From Paludibacteraceae bacterium (GTDB lineage: Bacteria; Bacteroidota; Bacteroidia; Bacteroidales; Paludibacteraceae): 32,232 nt of DNA. Below are positions 17,597-24,690 of the stretch, piece by piece (position 1 is the first letter of the stretch; each line of letters begins with the position of its first letter). The stretch is from contig JAFTSS010000097.1 of the NCBI GenBank assembly GCA_017467185.1, positions 1 to 32,232 on the forward strand, given 5' to 3'. The notes under the pieces are model-generated. The model was not told the DNA's origin, made no database searches, and saw only the letters and a list, made by a program, of their open reading frames with translations. The position numbers were made by a program, and so were the translations under genes.

Positions 17597-18009
17597 TATT
17601 CTTTTACTTTTGTAGCTATCACCAACTTAAGGCGATTTTCGTTAGCTATATCAAGTATTTTAACTATTTCACGATAAGGCACCAATTCATCGGCATGCAA
17701 AGCTACGTATGTAGTTGAATCTGCGGCATGCACTGTTTGAAGATATGGTTCAATCTCTTCAAAATGCACTTGACGAGGTTTTGAACCATTATCTGCAATA
17801 CTATATTCTCCTTCTGCGGTAATGCCTATTTTCACAATATTTGCCTTTGTTGCAGTCTTTGCCGACGATTGAGGCAAATTCACTTTCATATCATTTGGAG
17901 CCGACATTGTTGATGCTATCATAAAAAACAATAGCAACAAGAAGATAATGTCGGTCATCGACGACATCGAAAATGATGAATCTATTTTATTTGATTTCTT
18001 TAAAGCCAT
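17596..18009 (-). CDS. exbD: ExbD/TolR family biopolymer transport protein
   Basis: A 137-residue inner-membrane protein with one transmembrane helix (about residues 18-37) containing the conserved aspartate in MTDIIFLLLLFFM (D20), which carries protons in the ExbB-ExbD motor. The periplasmic domain follows. The gene lies between exbB and tonB in an operon; the gap to exbB (75 bases) is filled by two heptamer arrays. Its stop and the tonB start share one base. Confidence 0.92.
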   Translation of the reverse strand: MALKKSNKIDSSFSMSSMTDIIFLLLLFFMIASTMSAPNDMKVNLPQSSAKTATKANIVKIGITAEGEYSIADNGSKPRQVHFEEIEPYLQTVHAADSTTYVALHADELVPYREIVKILDIANENRLKLVIATKVKE

Positions 18010-18019
18010 AACTTTTTCA

Positions 18020-18086
18020 ATTCATAATTCATAATTAAATCCGAATGGCTAATTATGCATTGTGAATTGTGAATTGTGCATTAATT
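18020..18086 (+). repeat. Two heptamer arrays between exbB and exbD
   Basis: Units ATTCATA (18020-18033) and ATTAAAT (18034-18040), then a short spacer, then ATTATGC, two ATTGTGA, ATTGTGC and ATTAATT (18052-18086). The second array runs into the exbB stop codon (18085-18087). Relatives of the ATTGTGC unit, as GCACAAT, occur inside nadK. Confidence 0.85.
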
Positions 18087-18801
18087 ATTTTCCTGCTGCT
18101 GGTTCGTTCAACAAATCAAGGAATTCCATGCTACGCATTTCAAGACGGCGCATCACTTCATTCACGCGACCTACAAGATAATTGTATGCAAAATAAGCAC
18201 AAACACCAACAATCAAACCTGCCACCGTAGTAACCATTGCAGTATAAATACCACCAGACAACTGACTAAGGTTAATTGTGTTACCACCAGCTTGTTCCAT
18301 TTCAAAGAATGCTTTAACCATACCCATAACGGTACCCAAGAAACCTAACATCGGAGCACCACCCGAAATCGTTGCTAACAACGAAAGTCCTTTTTCAAGT
18401 TTTGCGACTTCAATATTACCAACGTTTTCAATTGCCACCAACACATCCGACATCGGACGCCCAAGACGCGAAATACCTTTTTCTATCATTCTTGCCGATG
18501 GCGATTTCGTATCACGACAAAGTTTCAACGCAGCATCCAATTTTCCTTCATAGATATAATCTTTAATTCTATCCATAAAAGAAACATCCTCTTTCGATGC
18601 TTGATGTGTAACAATCATACGCTCAATAAAGATATAAATAGCCAAAACAAGCATCAACACAAGCGGAATCATAATCCATCCACCCTTGAGACACATCTCA
18701 AAAAAGTTAAGTTTTGCAGGCTCTTCAACCACTGGAGCTAATGCATTCAACGTGTCGGCAGCCATCGACGCCACCATTTGAGTTTCTTGTAAAAGTAACA
18801 T
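18085..18801 (-). CDS. exbB: ExbB/MotA/TolQ family proton-channel protein
   Basis: A 238-residue inner-membrane protein of the MotA/TolQ/ExbB family. A first transmembrane helix is at about residues 42-62 (WIMIPLVLMLVLAIYIFIERM), a cytoplasmic loop follows, and two further helices span about 140-165 and 185-210, including GFLGTVMGMVKAF and TAMVTTVAGLIVGVCAYF. It forms the pentameric channel that energises TonB. It is upstream of exbD and tonB and 99 bases downstream of pdxJ, an order I recall from other Bacteroidales. A heptamer array lies immediately upstream of its start. Confidence 0.92.
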   Translation of the reverse strand: MLLLQETQMVASMAADTLNALAPVVEEPAKLNFFEMCLKGGWIMIPLVLMLVLAIYIFIERMIVTHQASKEDVSFMDRIKDYIYEGKLDAALKLCRDTKSPSARMIEKGISRLGRPMSDVLVAIENVGNIEVAKLEKGLSLLATISGGAPMLGFLGTVMGMVKAFFEMEQAGGNTINLSQLSGGIYTAMVTTVAGLIVGVCAYFAYNYLVGRVNEVMRRLEMRSMEFLDLLNEPAAGK

Positions 18802-18810
18802 AATTATAAA

Positions 18811-18845
18811 TGAGAAATTAGGAATGAGGAGTTAGGAATTACAAA
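18811..18845 (+). repeat. Heptamer array upstream of exbB
   Basis: Units TGAGAAA, TTAGGAA, TGAGGAG, TTAGGAA, TTACAAA. Bases 18820-18841 recur exactly, on the other strand, inside the DUF2400 coding region. Confidence 0.85.
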
Positions 18846-18900
18846 AACATAAACCACTCATTCGTTTATTATTTAATTAAATAACGAAATTCTATTGATT

Positions 18901-19614
18901 TTATTTCAAACAGTCTAAATATCTTTTGATTGTCTCTTCCAATCCGAGATAGAGAGCATCACAAATTAAGGCATGACCAATCGACACCTCATCCAAAAAT
19001 GGCACACACTCATGAAAATATGCCAAATTATGCAAATCCAAGTCATGACCAGCATTTATACCCAAACCCAATTCATGAGCCGCCACAGCAGCATGCACGT
19101 ATGGAGCGACAGCCGACTCTCTGTCTTGATGATATTGAGCTGCGTATGGTTCAGTGTAAAGCTCTATACGATCAGCCCCAGTACGAGCCGCAGCTTTAAT
19201 ATTCTCTATGTCCGTGCCAACAAAAATCGACACTCTGATACCTTCTGCTTTAAACAAAGCAACAAGCCCCTTCAAATGCTCAAAATTTGCAATACAATCC
19301 CAACCCGCATTCGAAGTCAATACACCTGGCGCATCTGGCACCAAAGTTACCTGATGAGGACGCACTGTTTTAACCAAATTTATAAATCTCTCATCGGGAT
19401 TACCTTCTATATTAAATTCAGTCGTCAAAGCAGGTTTTAAATACAATACATCTTGACCTGTAATATGTCGTTCATCTGGACGTGGATGAACCGTAATACC
19501 CTGAGCACCAAATTTCTCACAATCCAATGCTACCTTCAATACATCAGGATTATTTCCTCCACGAGCATTACGTATAGTAGCTATTTTATTTACATTTACA
19601 CTTAGTTGTGTCAT
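18901..19614 (-). CDS. pdxJ: Pyridoxine 5'-phosphate synthase
   Basis: A 237-residue TIM-barrel enzyme that condenses 3-amino-2-oxopropyl phosphate with 1-deoxy-D-xylulose 5-phosphate in the DXP-dependent vitamin B6 pathway. Family motifs are [14 protein letters not shown] at residues ~7-20, [12 protein letters not shown] at ~40-51, [34 protein letters not shown] and [14 protein letters not shown] near the C-terminus. Length equals the family norm. It is divergent from nadK across 149 bases and precedes exbB-exbD-tonB on the same strand. Confidence 0.96.
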   Translation of the reverse strand: MTQLSVNVNKIATIRNARGGNNPDVLKVALDCEKFGAQGITVHPRPDERHITGQDVLYLKPALTTEFNIEGNPDERFINLVKTVRPHQVTLVPDAPGVLTSNAGWDCIANFEHLKGLVALFKAEGIRVSIFVGTDIENIKAAARTGADRIELYTEPYAAQYHQDRESAVAPYVHAAVAAHELGLGINAGHDLDLHNLAYFHECVPFLDEVSIGHALICDALYLGLEETIKRYLDCLK

Positions 19615-19640
19615 AGTTTTTATATATCAAATTTTATTTG

Positions 19641-19648
19641 TAACTTTG
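19641..19648 (+). promoter_or_regulatory. TAnnTTTG -7 promoter element for nadK
   Basis: TAACTTTG matches the Bacteroidota -7 consensus. It implies a leader of about 110 bases before the start codon at 19764, including the heptamer array at 19722-19763. Confidence 0.6.
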
Positions 19649-19721
19649 CGTCTAAAGATAATATCTCAAATTGGCTACAAAAGTACAAAAAAAAATTCAC
19701 ACCACAAAATACAATACAAAC

Positions 19722-19763
19722 AACTTTCAAATTTCAAATCTCAAATTTCAAATCACACTAAAT
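19722..19763 (+). repeat. Heptamer array abutting the nadK start codon
   Basis: Six contiguous units AACTTTC, AAATTTC, AAATCTC, AAATTTC, AAATCAC, ACTAAAT, with the ATG immediately following. The array would form the ribosome-binding region of the mRNA. Confidence 0.88.
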
Positions 19764-20702
19764 ATGCAAATATTAGTATTCGGTAACAAATATAAACTAA
19801 AATTCATCGATTCGGTTAAAAGTCTGTTTTTCAAACTTAAACATCGAGGAGCCAACATCTTATTCGATAAAGAATTTGCCAAAGAAATACAAGACTCTGG
19901 CTTGTTAGACATCTCAGAATTCGATGTATTCGACAACAATTTTTCAGGCGACATAGCCATCAGCCTTGGTGGCGATGGCACTTTACTTACCACTGCCAAC
20001 CGCATTGGCAACCGACAAATTCCTATTCTCGGCATAAATCTTGGTAGATTAGGCTTCTTAACCGACGTTCAAGCTCACGAACTCGACAATCTCGACGACA
20101 TAATTTTCAACAAAAAATACAAGGTTGACGACCGCATGGTTCTATGCGCCGAAATAGTACATAATGCACAATGCACAACCAACGGTCTTGAGCTTAAGCG
20201 AAAAATACACAATGCACAATCAGCACAAAAATTTTCAACTACAGAGTTTTCACTCAACGAAATCGCCGTTCTAAAACAAGATCTTTCGTCAATGATTTCC
20301 ATCGACGTAACACTCAACGATGAACCACTACACACCTACCAAGCCGATGGTCTCTTGGTATCTACGCCAACAGGTTCTACAGCCTACTCACTCAGCGTCG
20401 GAGGCCCAATCATGATGCCTGAAACCAACAACCTCATCATCGCGCCCGTAGCATCTCACTCGCTCAACGTCCGACCTCTCATCATTCCTGACAACTGGAA
20501 AATCGACCTAAAAATATCATCTCGTAGCCACTCATACCTAGCATCTATCGACGGCCGAAGCATCACAATGCCCGACACCGCCACAATCTCAATATCAAAA
20601 GCCGACTACACAGTCCGCATCATCCGCCTCGAAGGTCACTCATTCCTCAACACACTCAAAACAAAACTCATGTGGGGAGCAGATATAAGAGTTGAGTGTT
20701 GA
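19764..20702 (+). CDS. nadK: NAD kinase with repeat-derived insert
   Basis: A 312-residue ATP-dependent NAD kinase. Motifs: GGDGTLL (69-75), GINLGRLGFLTD (90-101), NEIAVLK (165-171) and TPTGSTAYSLSVGGPI (201-216). The start at 19764 is chosen because conserved sequence begins at MQILVFGNKYK; an in-frame TTG at 19671 would only add residues translated from the heptamer array. Odd feature: residues ~133-153 (HNAQCTTNGLELKRKIHNAQS) are encoded by period-7 units of CACAATG type and a GGTCTT element (20160-20221). They enlarge the segment just before NEIAV, which from memory is shorter in relatives. The frame is kept and all catalytic motifs remain, so the enzyme is probably functional. Confidence 0.93.
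   Translation: MQILVFGNKYKLKFIDSVKSLFFKLKHRGANILFDKEFAKEIQDSGLLDISEFDVFDNNFSGDIAISLGGDGTLLTTANRIGNRQIPILGINLGRLGFLTDVQAHELDNLDDIIFNKKYKVDDRMVLCAEIVHNAQCTTNGLELKRKIHNAQSAQKFSTTEFSLNEIAVLKQDLSSMISIDVTLNDEPLHTYQADGLLVSTPTGSTAYSLSVGGPIMMPETNNLIIAPVASHSLNVRPLIIPDNWKIDLKISSRSHSYLASIDGRSITMPDTATISISKADYTVRIIRLEGHSFLNTLKTKLMWGADIRVEC
20160..20221 (+). repeat. Composite repeat insert inside nadK
   Basis: Units CATAATG, CACAATG, CACAACC (20160-20180), then the GGTCTT element (20177-20206), then CACAATG and CACAATC (20208-20221). Both parts occur in intergenic DNA elsewhere (18052-18086; 7899, 16658, 27019). Confidence 0.8.
20177..20206 (+). repeat. GGTCTT dispersed element, copy 3 (coding)
   Basis: AACCAACGGTCTTGAGCTTA, then AGCG and an A-run, translated as part of NadK. 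It is closest to the copy at 27019-27050. Confidence 0.7.
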
Positions 20703-20742
20703 AATATTGTAATTAACGTGTGTTCGATATAACTTTATAGCA

Positions 20743-20811
20743 CACAGAATGCACGGAATACACGGATTTTTATTATTTATCTCCCACAGATGACACAGAT
20801 TTCTCAGATAT
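20743..20811 (+). repeat. Nonamer array CACRGANNN
   Basis: 9-base units CACAGAATG, CACGGAATA, CACGGATTT (20743-20769), a short spacer, then CACAGATGA, CACAGATTT, CTCAGATAT (20785-20811). Confidence 0.85.
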
Positions 20812-20864
20812 TTTTCGTTCTTTACTATTCGATTCGCTCTTTTGCTACGCAAAAATCGCCTACT

Positions 20865-20910
20865 GATGACACGGATGCCATACGGCGTTTTATATTGAAC
20901 TGACTTAATT
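20865..20910 (-). repeat. Dispersed 45-base element, copy 2 (inverted)
   Basis: Reverse complement of 7656-7700 with 41 of 46 aligned positions identical. See the first copy. Confidence 0.75.
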
Positions 20911-20911
20911 A

Positions 20912-20965
20912 CTATAACATCTATAGTATCTATAGCGACTATAAAGACTATAGTTTCTATAATAA
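20912..20965 (+). repeat. Six-unit nonamer array CTATANNNN
   Basis: Six 9-base units that keep CTATA and vary in the last four bases: CTATAACAT, CTATAGTAT, CTATAGCGA, CTATAAAGA, CTATAGTTT, CTATAATAA. It ends 34 bases before the fmt start codon. Confidence 0.9.
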
Positions 20966-20999
20966 CATCCAACAATAAATAAAATAAAATACTAAAAAT

Positions 21000-22009
21000 A
21001 TGAAAATAATCTACATGGGAACCCCCGACTTTGCCGTCGAACCCCTCCGCCGCTTAGTTGAAGCAGGCAAAAACATCGTCGCCGTAGTCACTATGCCCGA
21101 CAAACCAGCCGGACGTGGCCACAAAATCCAATTCTCGCCCGTAAAAGAATACGCCCTCAGCGTAGGACTACCTATACTACAACCCGTTAACCTCAAAGAC
21201 CCCGAATTCGTAGAAGAACTCCGTTCATATCAAGCCGACCTACAAATCGTCGTAGCTTTCCGCATGCTACCCGAAATCGTATGGAACATGCCACCTCTCG
21301 GCACATTCAACCTCCATGCCTCTCTCTTACCACAATATCGCGGAGCAGCCCCAATCAATTGGGCAGTCATCAATGGCGAGACCGAAACCGGCATCACCAC
21401 CTTCTTCCTTCAACACGAAATCGACACCGGCAATATCATCATGCAAGAAAAAATCAACATTGCCCCTGACGACAACGCCGGCATAGTCCACGATCGCCTC
21501 ATGATGCTCGGAGCCGACCTCGTCCTCAAAACTGTAAACCAAATCGAATCCGGCAACCTTACCTCCACCCCACAAGACGCTATAGTAGGGACACGGCATG
21601 CCGTGTCCGCAACAAGCGAAGCGTGTCCTCAACTCTCAACTCTCAACTCTCAACTACTCTCAAACCCGCTCCAAAAATATTCAAAGAGACCTGCCGAATC
21701 AACTTCAACGCCACAGCCGAGTCTGTGCGCAATCTTGTTCGTGGACTCGCACCCTATCCTGCTGCTTGGATAGAACTCACCGACCCATCAGGCAACACTA
21801 CCAACATGAAAATCTACGAAGTCAGCAAAGAACTCTGCACACCATCACACCCAGCAGTCACTCTCGTTTGCGACGGCAAAAAAATACTAAAAGTTGCAGT
21901 CCTCGACGGCTACATCCACCTCGATCAAGTACAACTTGCAGGCAAAAAACGCATGCCAGCCGCCGACCTCATGCGTGGCACCGACCTCACTCAATACACC
22001 ATAAAATAA
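21000..22009 (+). pseudogene. fmt: Methionyl-tRNA formyltransferase, interrupted by repeats (frame broken)
   Basis: The first part (21000 to about 21578) is a normal formyltransferase N-domain: GTPDFAVEPL at the start, catalytic N104, H106 and D142 (FNLHASLLPQYRGAAPINW; HEIDTGN). The C-domain (from about 21661: LKPAPKIFKETCRIN, SPYPAAW-like APYPAAWIEL, KVAVLDGYIHLDQVQ) ends at 22009 but lies in another frame. Between them sit a perfect palindrome (21589-21608) and four CTCAACT heptamers (21628-21655). Read straight through, translation stops at 21773. The halves are otherwise intact, and one more heptamer (or two fewer) would join them. It may be a real loss, a switchable gene or an assembly error in repeat number. 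Confidence 0.85.
21585..21655 (+). repeat. REP-like palindrome plus CTCAACT array inside fmt
   Basis: GTAGG precedes the 20-bp perfect palindrome GGACACGGCATGCCGTGTCC (21589-21608). A 19-base spacer follows, then four exact copies of CTCAACT (21628-21655). The palindrome is related to 7825-7851; the heptamer is shared with 7933-7960. Confidence 0.92.
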
Positions 22010-22019
22010 ATTATCAACA

Positions 22020-22051
22020 AAAAAGGTTGACCTTGTAGGGTCAACCTTTTT
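22020..22051. terminator. Bidirectional terminator between fmt and ffh
   Basis: AAAAAGGTTGACC (22020-22032) pairs with 22039-22051 across a TTGTAG loop, a 13-bp stem with A-run and T-run on either side. It serves both convergent genes. Confidence 0.9.
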
Positions 22052-22071
22052 CTTTATCATCATACCTAAAA

Positions 22072-23400
22072 TCAACGACGACGCATCAATTTAGGATTTT
22101 TACTCATTTGTTGCACACCTTTAAGCATCTTTTGCATATCGGTGAATTGTTTGAGCAAGCGGTTTACTTCCACAATCGAACGACCAGAACCCTTTGAAAT
22201 ACGATTCTTACGTGAACCATTGATAATTGCAGGATTTACACGCTCTTCGTTGGTCATTGATTGAATAATTGCCTCGATACCTTTGAATGAATTATCATCA
22301 ATATCCACATCTTTCAATGCTTTACCTACACCAGGAATCATAGAAGCGAGCTCTTTGATGTTACCCATCTTCTTGATTTGTTGGATTTGATTATAGAAGT
22401 CGTTGAGGTCAAATTGGTTTTTAGCAATTTTTTTAGAAAGTTTGCGAGCCTCTTCTTCGTCAAATTGTTCTTGAGCACGTTCAACGAGCGAAACAATGTC
22501 ACCCATACCGAGAATACGATCAGCCATACGAGCCGGGTGGAAGAGGTCAATAGCCTCCATCTTCTCACCTGTACCAACAAATTTAATTGGCTTTTCAACA
22601 ACCGAACGGATTGACAAAGCAGCACCACCACGAGTATCACCATCTAATTTAGTCAATACAACACCTGTAAAATCAAGACGGTCATTAAATTCTTTAGCTG
22701 TATTCACCGCATCTTGACCTGTCATAGAATCGACAACGAACAAGATTTCTTGTGGATTGATAGCAGCTTTGATAGCCGCGATTTCGGTCATCATTTGCTC
22801 ATCAACAGCAAGACGACCAGCAGTATCTATAATCACCACATCGCGACCCTCACGCTTAGCCTGAGCAATAGCATTTTGTGCAATCTCAATAGGATTTTTA
22901 TTCTCGATTTCAGAATATACAGGCACTTTTATTTGCTCACCAAGCACTCGCAATTGCTCAATAGCAGCAGGACGATAGACGTCGCATGCAACGAGCAAAG
23001 GATTTTTGCCTTGCTTAGTTTTAAGCATATTTGCCAATTTACCAGAGAATGTTGTCTTACCCGAACCTTGAAGACCGCTCATCAAGACAACTGCAGGCTG
23101 ACCAGCTTGCGATTTTACATTCAATGCCACATTCTCGCCACCCATCAAACGTGCAAGTTCGTCGTGAACAATCTTCACCATCATCTCTTGTGGTTTCACC
23201 GCGAGAAGCACATTTTGTCCGAGAGCTTTAGTCTTAACTTCATCTGTAAAAGTCTTTGCAACTTTATAGTTTACGTCGGCATCAAGAAGTGCTTTACGCA
23301 CATCCTTCAATGTTTCAGCCACGTTGATTTCAGTAATTTTTCCTTGACCTTTAAGGATTTTAAATGAACGCTCAAGGCGTTCGCTCAATGATTCAAACAT
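22072..23400 (-). CDS. ffh: Signal recognition particle protein Ffh
   Basis: A 442-residue SRP54-type GTPase that binds signal sequences of nascent inner-membrane proteins and delivers ribosomes to FtsY. Start 23400 (MFESLSERLERSFKILKGQGKI) is chosen over an ATG five codons upstream because family members begin with this motif. The N domain (1-~85) is followed by the G domain with P-loop GLQGSGKTTFSGKLA, DTAGR and TKLDGD. The C-terminal M domain contains FDLNDFYNQIQQIKKMG, MIPGVG and SKGSGRSIVEVNRLLKQF and ends RRR. Three AGTAGNN heptamers lie just upstream of the start (23418-23438). Confidence 0.97.
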   Translation of the reverse strand: MFESLSERLERSFKILKGQGKITEINVAETLKDVRKALLDADVNYKVAKTFTDEVKTKALGQNVLLAVKPQEMMVKIVHDELARLMGGENVALNVKSQAGQPAVVLMSGLQGSGKTTFSGKLANMLKTKQGKNPLLVACDVYRPAAIEQLRVLGEQIKVPVYSEIENKNPIEIAQNAIAQAKREGRDVVIIDTAGRLAVDEQMMTEIAAIKAAINPQEILFVVDSMTGQDAVNTAKEFNDRLDFTGVVLTKLDGDTRGGAALSIRSVVEKPIKFVGTGEKMEAIDLFHPARMADRILGMGDIVSLVERAQEQFDEEEARKLSKKIAKNQFDLNDFYNQIQQIKKMGNIKELASMIPGVGKALKDVDIDDNSFKGIEAIIQSMTNEERVNPAIINGSRKNRISKGSGRSIVEVNRLLKQFTDMQKMLKGVQQMSKNPKLMRRR

Positions 23401-23417
23401 ATATATAATATACAATT

Positions 23418-23438
23418 AGTAGTGAGTAGCGAGTAGCA
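23418..23438 (+). repeat. Short heptamer array upstream of ffh
   Basis: Three units AGTAGTG, AGTAGCG, AGTAGCA, 18 bases upstream of the ffh start on the coding strand's 5' side. Similar in style, on the other strand, to TTACTAC/TCACTAC units at 27182-27209. Confidence 0.65.
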
Positions 23439-23543
23439 AGACTTTGACACTCAACTACGCATCATTCATATTTTAGAATATTTAATAGCAAAATATAAAT
23501 TTTGATTACATAATTTAGCTATAACTTTTACAATCTGTAATCT

Positions 23544-23582
23544 AAAAAAGCGACCAACCGATTAAAGTTAGCCGCTTTTTTT
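23544..23582 (-). terminator. Terminator downstream of tRNA-Cys
   Basis: On the minus strand an A-run plus GCGGCTAAC pairs with GTTGGTCGC plus a T-run (9 pairs, two of them G-U, extended by A-T pairs). It begins two bases after the tRNA 3' end. Confidence 0.85.
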
Positions 23583-23583
23583 G

Positions 23584-23654
23584 AGGTTCCTAGCAGATTC
23601 GAACTGCTGTAGACGGTTTTGCAGACCGGTGCCTAACCACTCGGCCAAGGAACC
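23584..23654 (-). tRNA. tRNA-Cys (GCA)
   Basis: The minus strand folds as a 71-base cloverleaf: acceptor stem GGTTCCT with AGGAACC, a D-arm starting GCCGAGTGG, anticodon loop CTGCAAA with GCA at the centre, a four-base variable loop and T-arm AGCAG-TTCGAAT-CTGCT. The discriminator base is U, the usual identity element for tRNA-Cys. CCA is not encoded. The top pair of the anticodon stem is a C-U mismatch. Confidence 0.96.
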
Positions 23655-23669
23655 TTGCTTTTGCGAGTG

Positions 23670-23677
23670 CAAAGGTA
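23670..23677 (-). promoter_or_regulatory. TAnnTTTG -7 promoter element for tRNA-Cys
   Basis: The minus strand reads TACCTTTG, 15 bases before the tRNA 5' end, with a TAGTTTCG near the -33 position. Confidence 0.7.
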
Positions 23678-23712
23678 CTACATTTTATCGAAACTACCAA
23701 ATATTTTCGCAA

Positions 23713-24186
23713 TTATTTTTTCTCTCCACGCCTACATCTACCCATGTCGTTAATTAACAGCTTCTTATAAGCTTCTTCAGCTTCATAAAGTTTATAAATT
23801 TTCTCTGCCGACATGATTTTTTCTAACTTTTCGAGGTAATCTGCACGCAATTGAGCTATCTTCAACATCTGAATTCGTGCCACTTCCACTGCATTTTTAT
23901 ACTCTTCTTCGGTTGGTTCTTCGCTCATCGACTTTTTTGCTAAACGCATTTCACGATAACAAGCCCCTGTTTCTGTTTCATTCTTTTCAAACAACACAGC
24001 AAACGCAGCTTTCTCTGTTTCTGTCAAATCCATAGCATCAACAAGAAAAACCAATTTCTTCGCACGCATCTGAGCAAACCACTCTGCCCGATTTTTATGC
24101 ACGTCACATTTAGGACTATTACATTTTTCTTGTCCGAATACAGACAATGACATTGTCAACACCAAAAGTAAAAATATTTTTTTCAT
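23713..24186 (-). CDS. Periplasmic Spy/CpxP-like helical protein with Cys/His cluster
   Basis: A 157-residue exported protein. Start 24186 is preferred over an ATG two codons earlier because it begins the signal peptide MKKIFLLLVLTMSLSVFG (residues 1-18). The mature N-terminus holds KCNSPKCDVH (C22, C27, H30), a possible metal or redox site. The rest is helical with two LTxxQ-like segments (DLTETEKAAF and IMSAEKIYKLYEAEEAYKK), as in Spy/CpxP/CnrX-type periplasmic sensors and chaperones. It follows the anti-sigma-like gene by 20 bases in an operon with an ECF sigma gene, suggesting a sensory or target role. Family assignment is tentative. Confidence 0.6.
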   Translation of the reverse strand: MKKIFLLLVLTMSLSVFGQEKCNSPKCDVHKNRAEWFAQMRAKKLVFLVDAMDLTETEKAAFAVLFEKNETETGACYREMRLAKKSMSEEPTEEEYKNAVEVARIQMLKIAQLRADYLEKLEKIMSAEKIYKLYEAEEAYKKLLINDMGRCRRGEKK

Positions 24187-24206
24187 AACCAATATTTTAT
24201 TATAAA

Positions 24207-24569
24207 TTAATCTTCATCAACAAATTCAGCATCTGCCAAAGCTAACTCTATATGGTGGATATCCATCATTTCAAGCATCTCATCCACATATGTTTCTTGA
24301 GCTATAATCTCTTCTGCCTGAGCATCAACTTGTTGCTGCATATTCATCAACGCAAAACCGCCAAACAACAATCCTGCAAACACTGCAGCCGACGATGCCA
24401 CCAAAGCCGCTAAACGACGAAAATCAATCTTTCGTCCTTTTACTTCCACATTAGGTTGAGTTTTTTGCATCTCTTCTGCCAAACGTGCATCCATTCTTGC
24501 GGCAAAGTCCTCAAAATAATTCTCTGGAACTTCAAACGGCAAACGCTTATTTTCTAATTCACTATTCAT
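24207..24569 (-). CDS. Small single-pass membrane protein, candidate anti-sigma factor
   Basis: A 120-residue protein. The cytoplasmic part (about 1-50) begins with LPFEVPENYFEDFAARMDARL, the P-x-NYF motif common at the N-terminus of small membrane proteins encoded beside Bacteroidota ECF sigma genes. One transmembrane helix follows (about 53-74, AALVASSAAVFAGLLFGGFAL), then a short acidic periplasmic tail (IDIHHIEL-type, many D/E). It lies 121 bases downstream of the sigma gene; the gap is filled by an 11-unit heptamer array. No zinc-binding HxxxCxxC anti-sigma motif is present, so the anti-sigma role rests on topology and context. Confidence 0.6.
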   Translation of the reverse strand: MNSELENKRLPFEVPENYFEDFAARMDARLAEEMQKTQPNVEVKGRKIDFRRLAALVASSAAVFAGLLFGGFALMNMQQQVDAQAEEIIAQETYVDEMLEMMDIHHIELALADAEFVDED

Positions 24570-24582
24570 AATGCTTAAATTA

Positions 24583-24659
24583 ATTCATAATTCATAATTG
24601 AGAATCTGACTTGTCGGACAACTCCTAACTCCTCACTCCTAACTCCTCATTCCTCATTT
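24583..24659 (+). repeat. Eleven-unit heterogeneous heptamer array
   Basis: Eleven contiguous 7-base units stay in register while the motif changes: ATTCATA twice, ATTGAGA, ATCTGAC, TTGTCGG, ACAACTC, CTAACTC, CTCACTC, CTAACTC, CTCATTC, CTCATTT. It fills the gap between the sigma and anti-sigma genes. Confidence 0.85.
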
Positions 24660-24690
24660 TACTTTTATGACTTAAAAGTTTTCAAAAAGT

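Larger units (their letters stand above)
20703..20999. other. Intergenic region of nonamer arrays before fmt
   Basis: 297 bases without a gene. It carries nonamer arrays (20743-20811 and 20912-20965), a CGATTCGCTCTTTTGC string and an inverted copy of the 45-base element (20865-20910). No TAnnTTTG promoter was found for fmt. Confidence 0.75.

Noticed and set aside
19671-19763. N-terminal extension of NadK from a TTG start at 19671
   Set aside because: The added residues are translated heptamer repeat (FQISNLKFQITLN); conserved sequence begins at the ATG at 19764.
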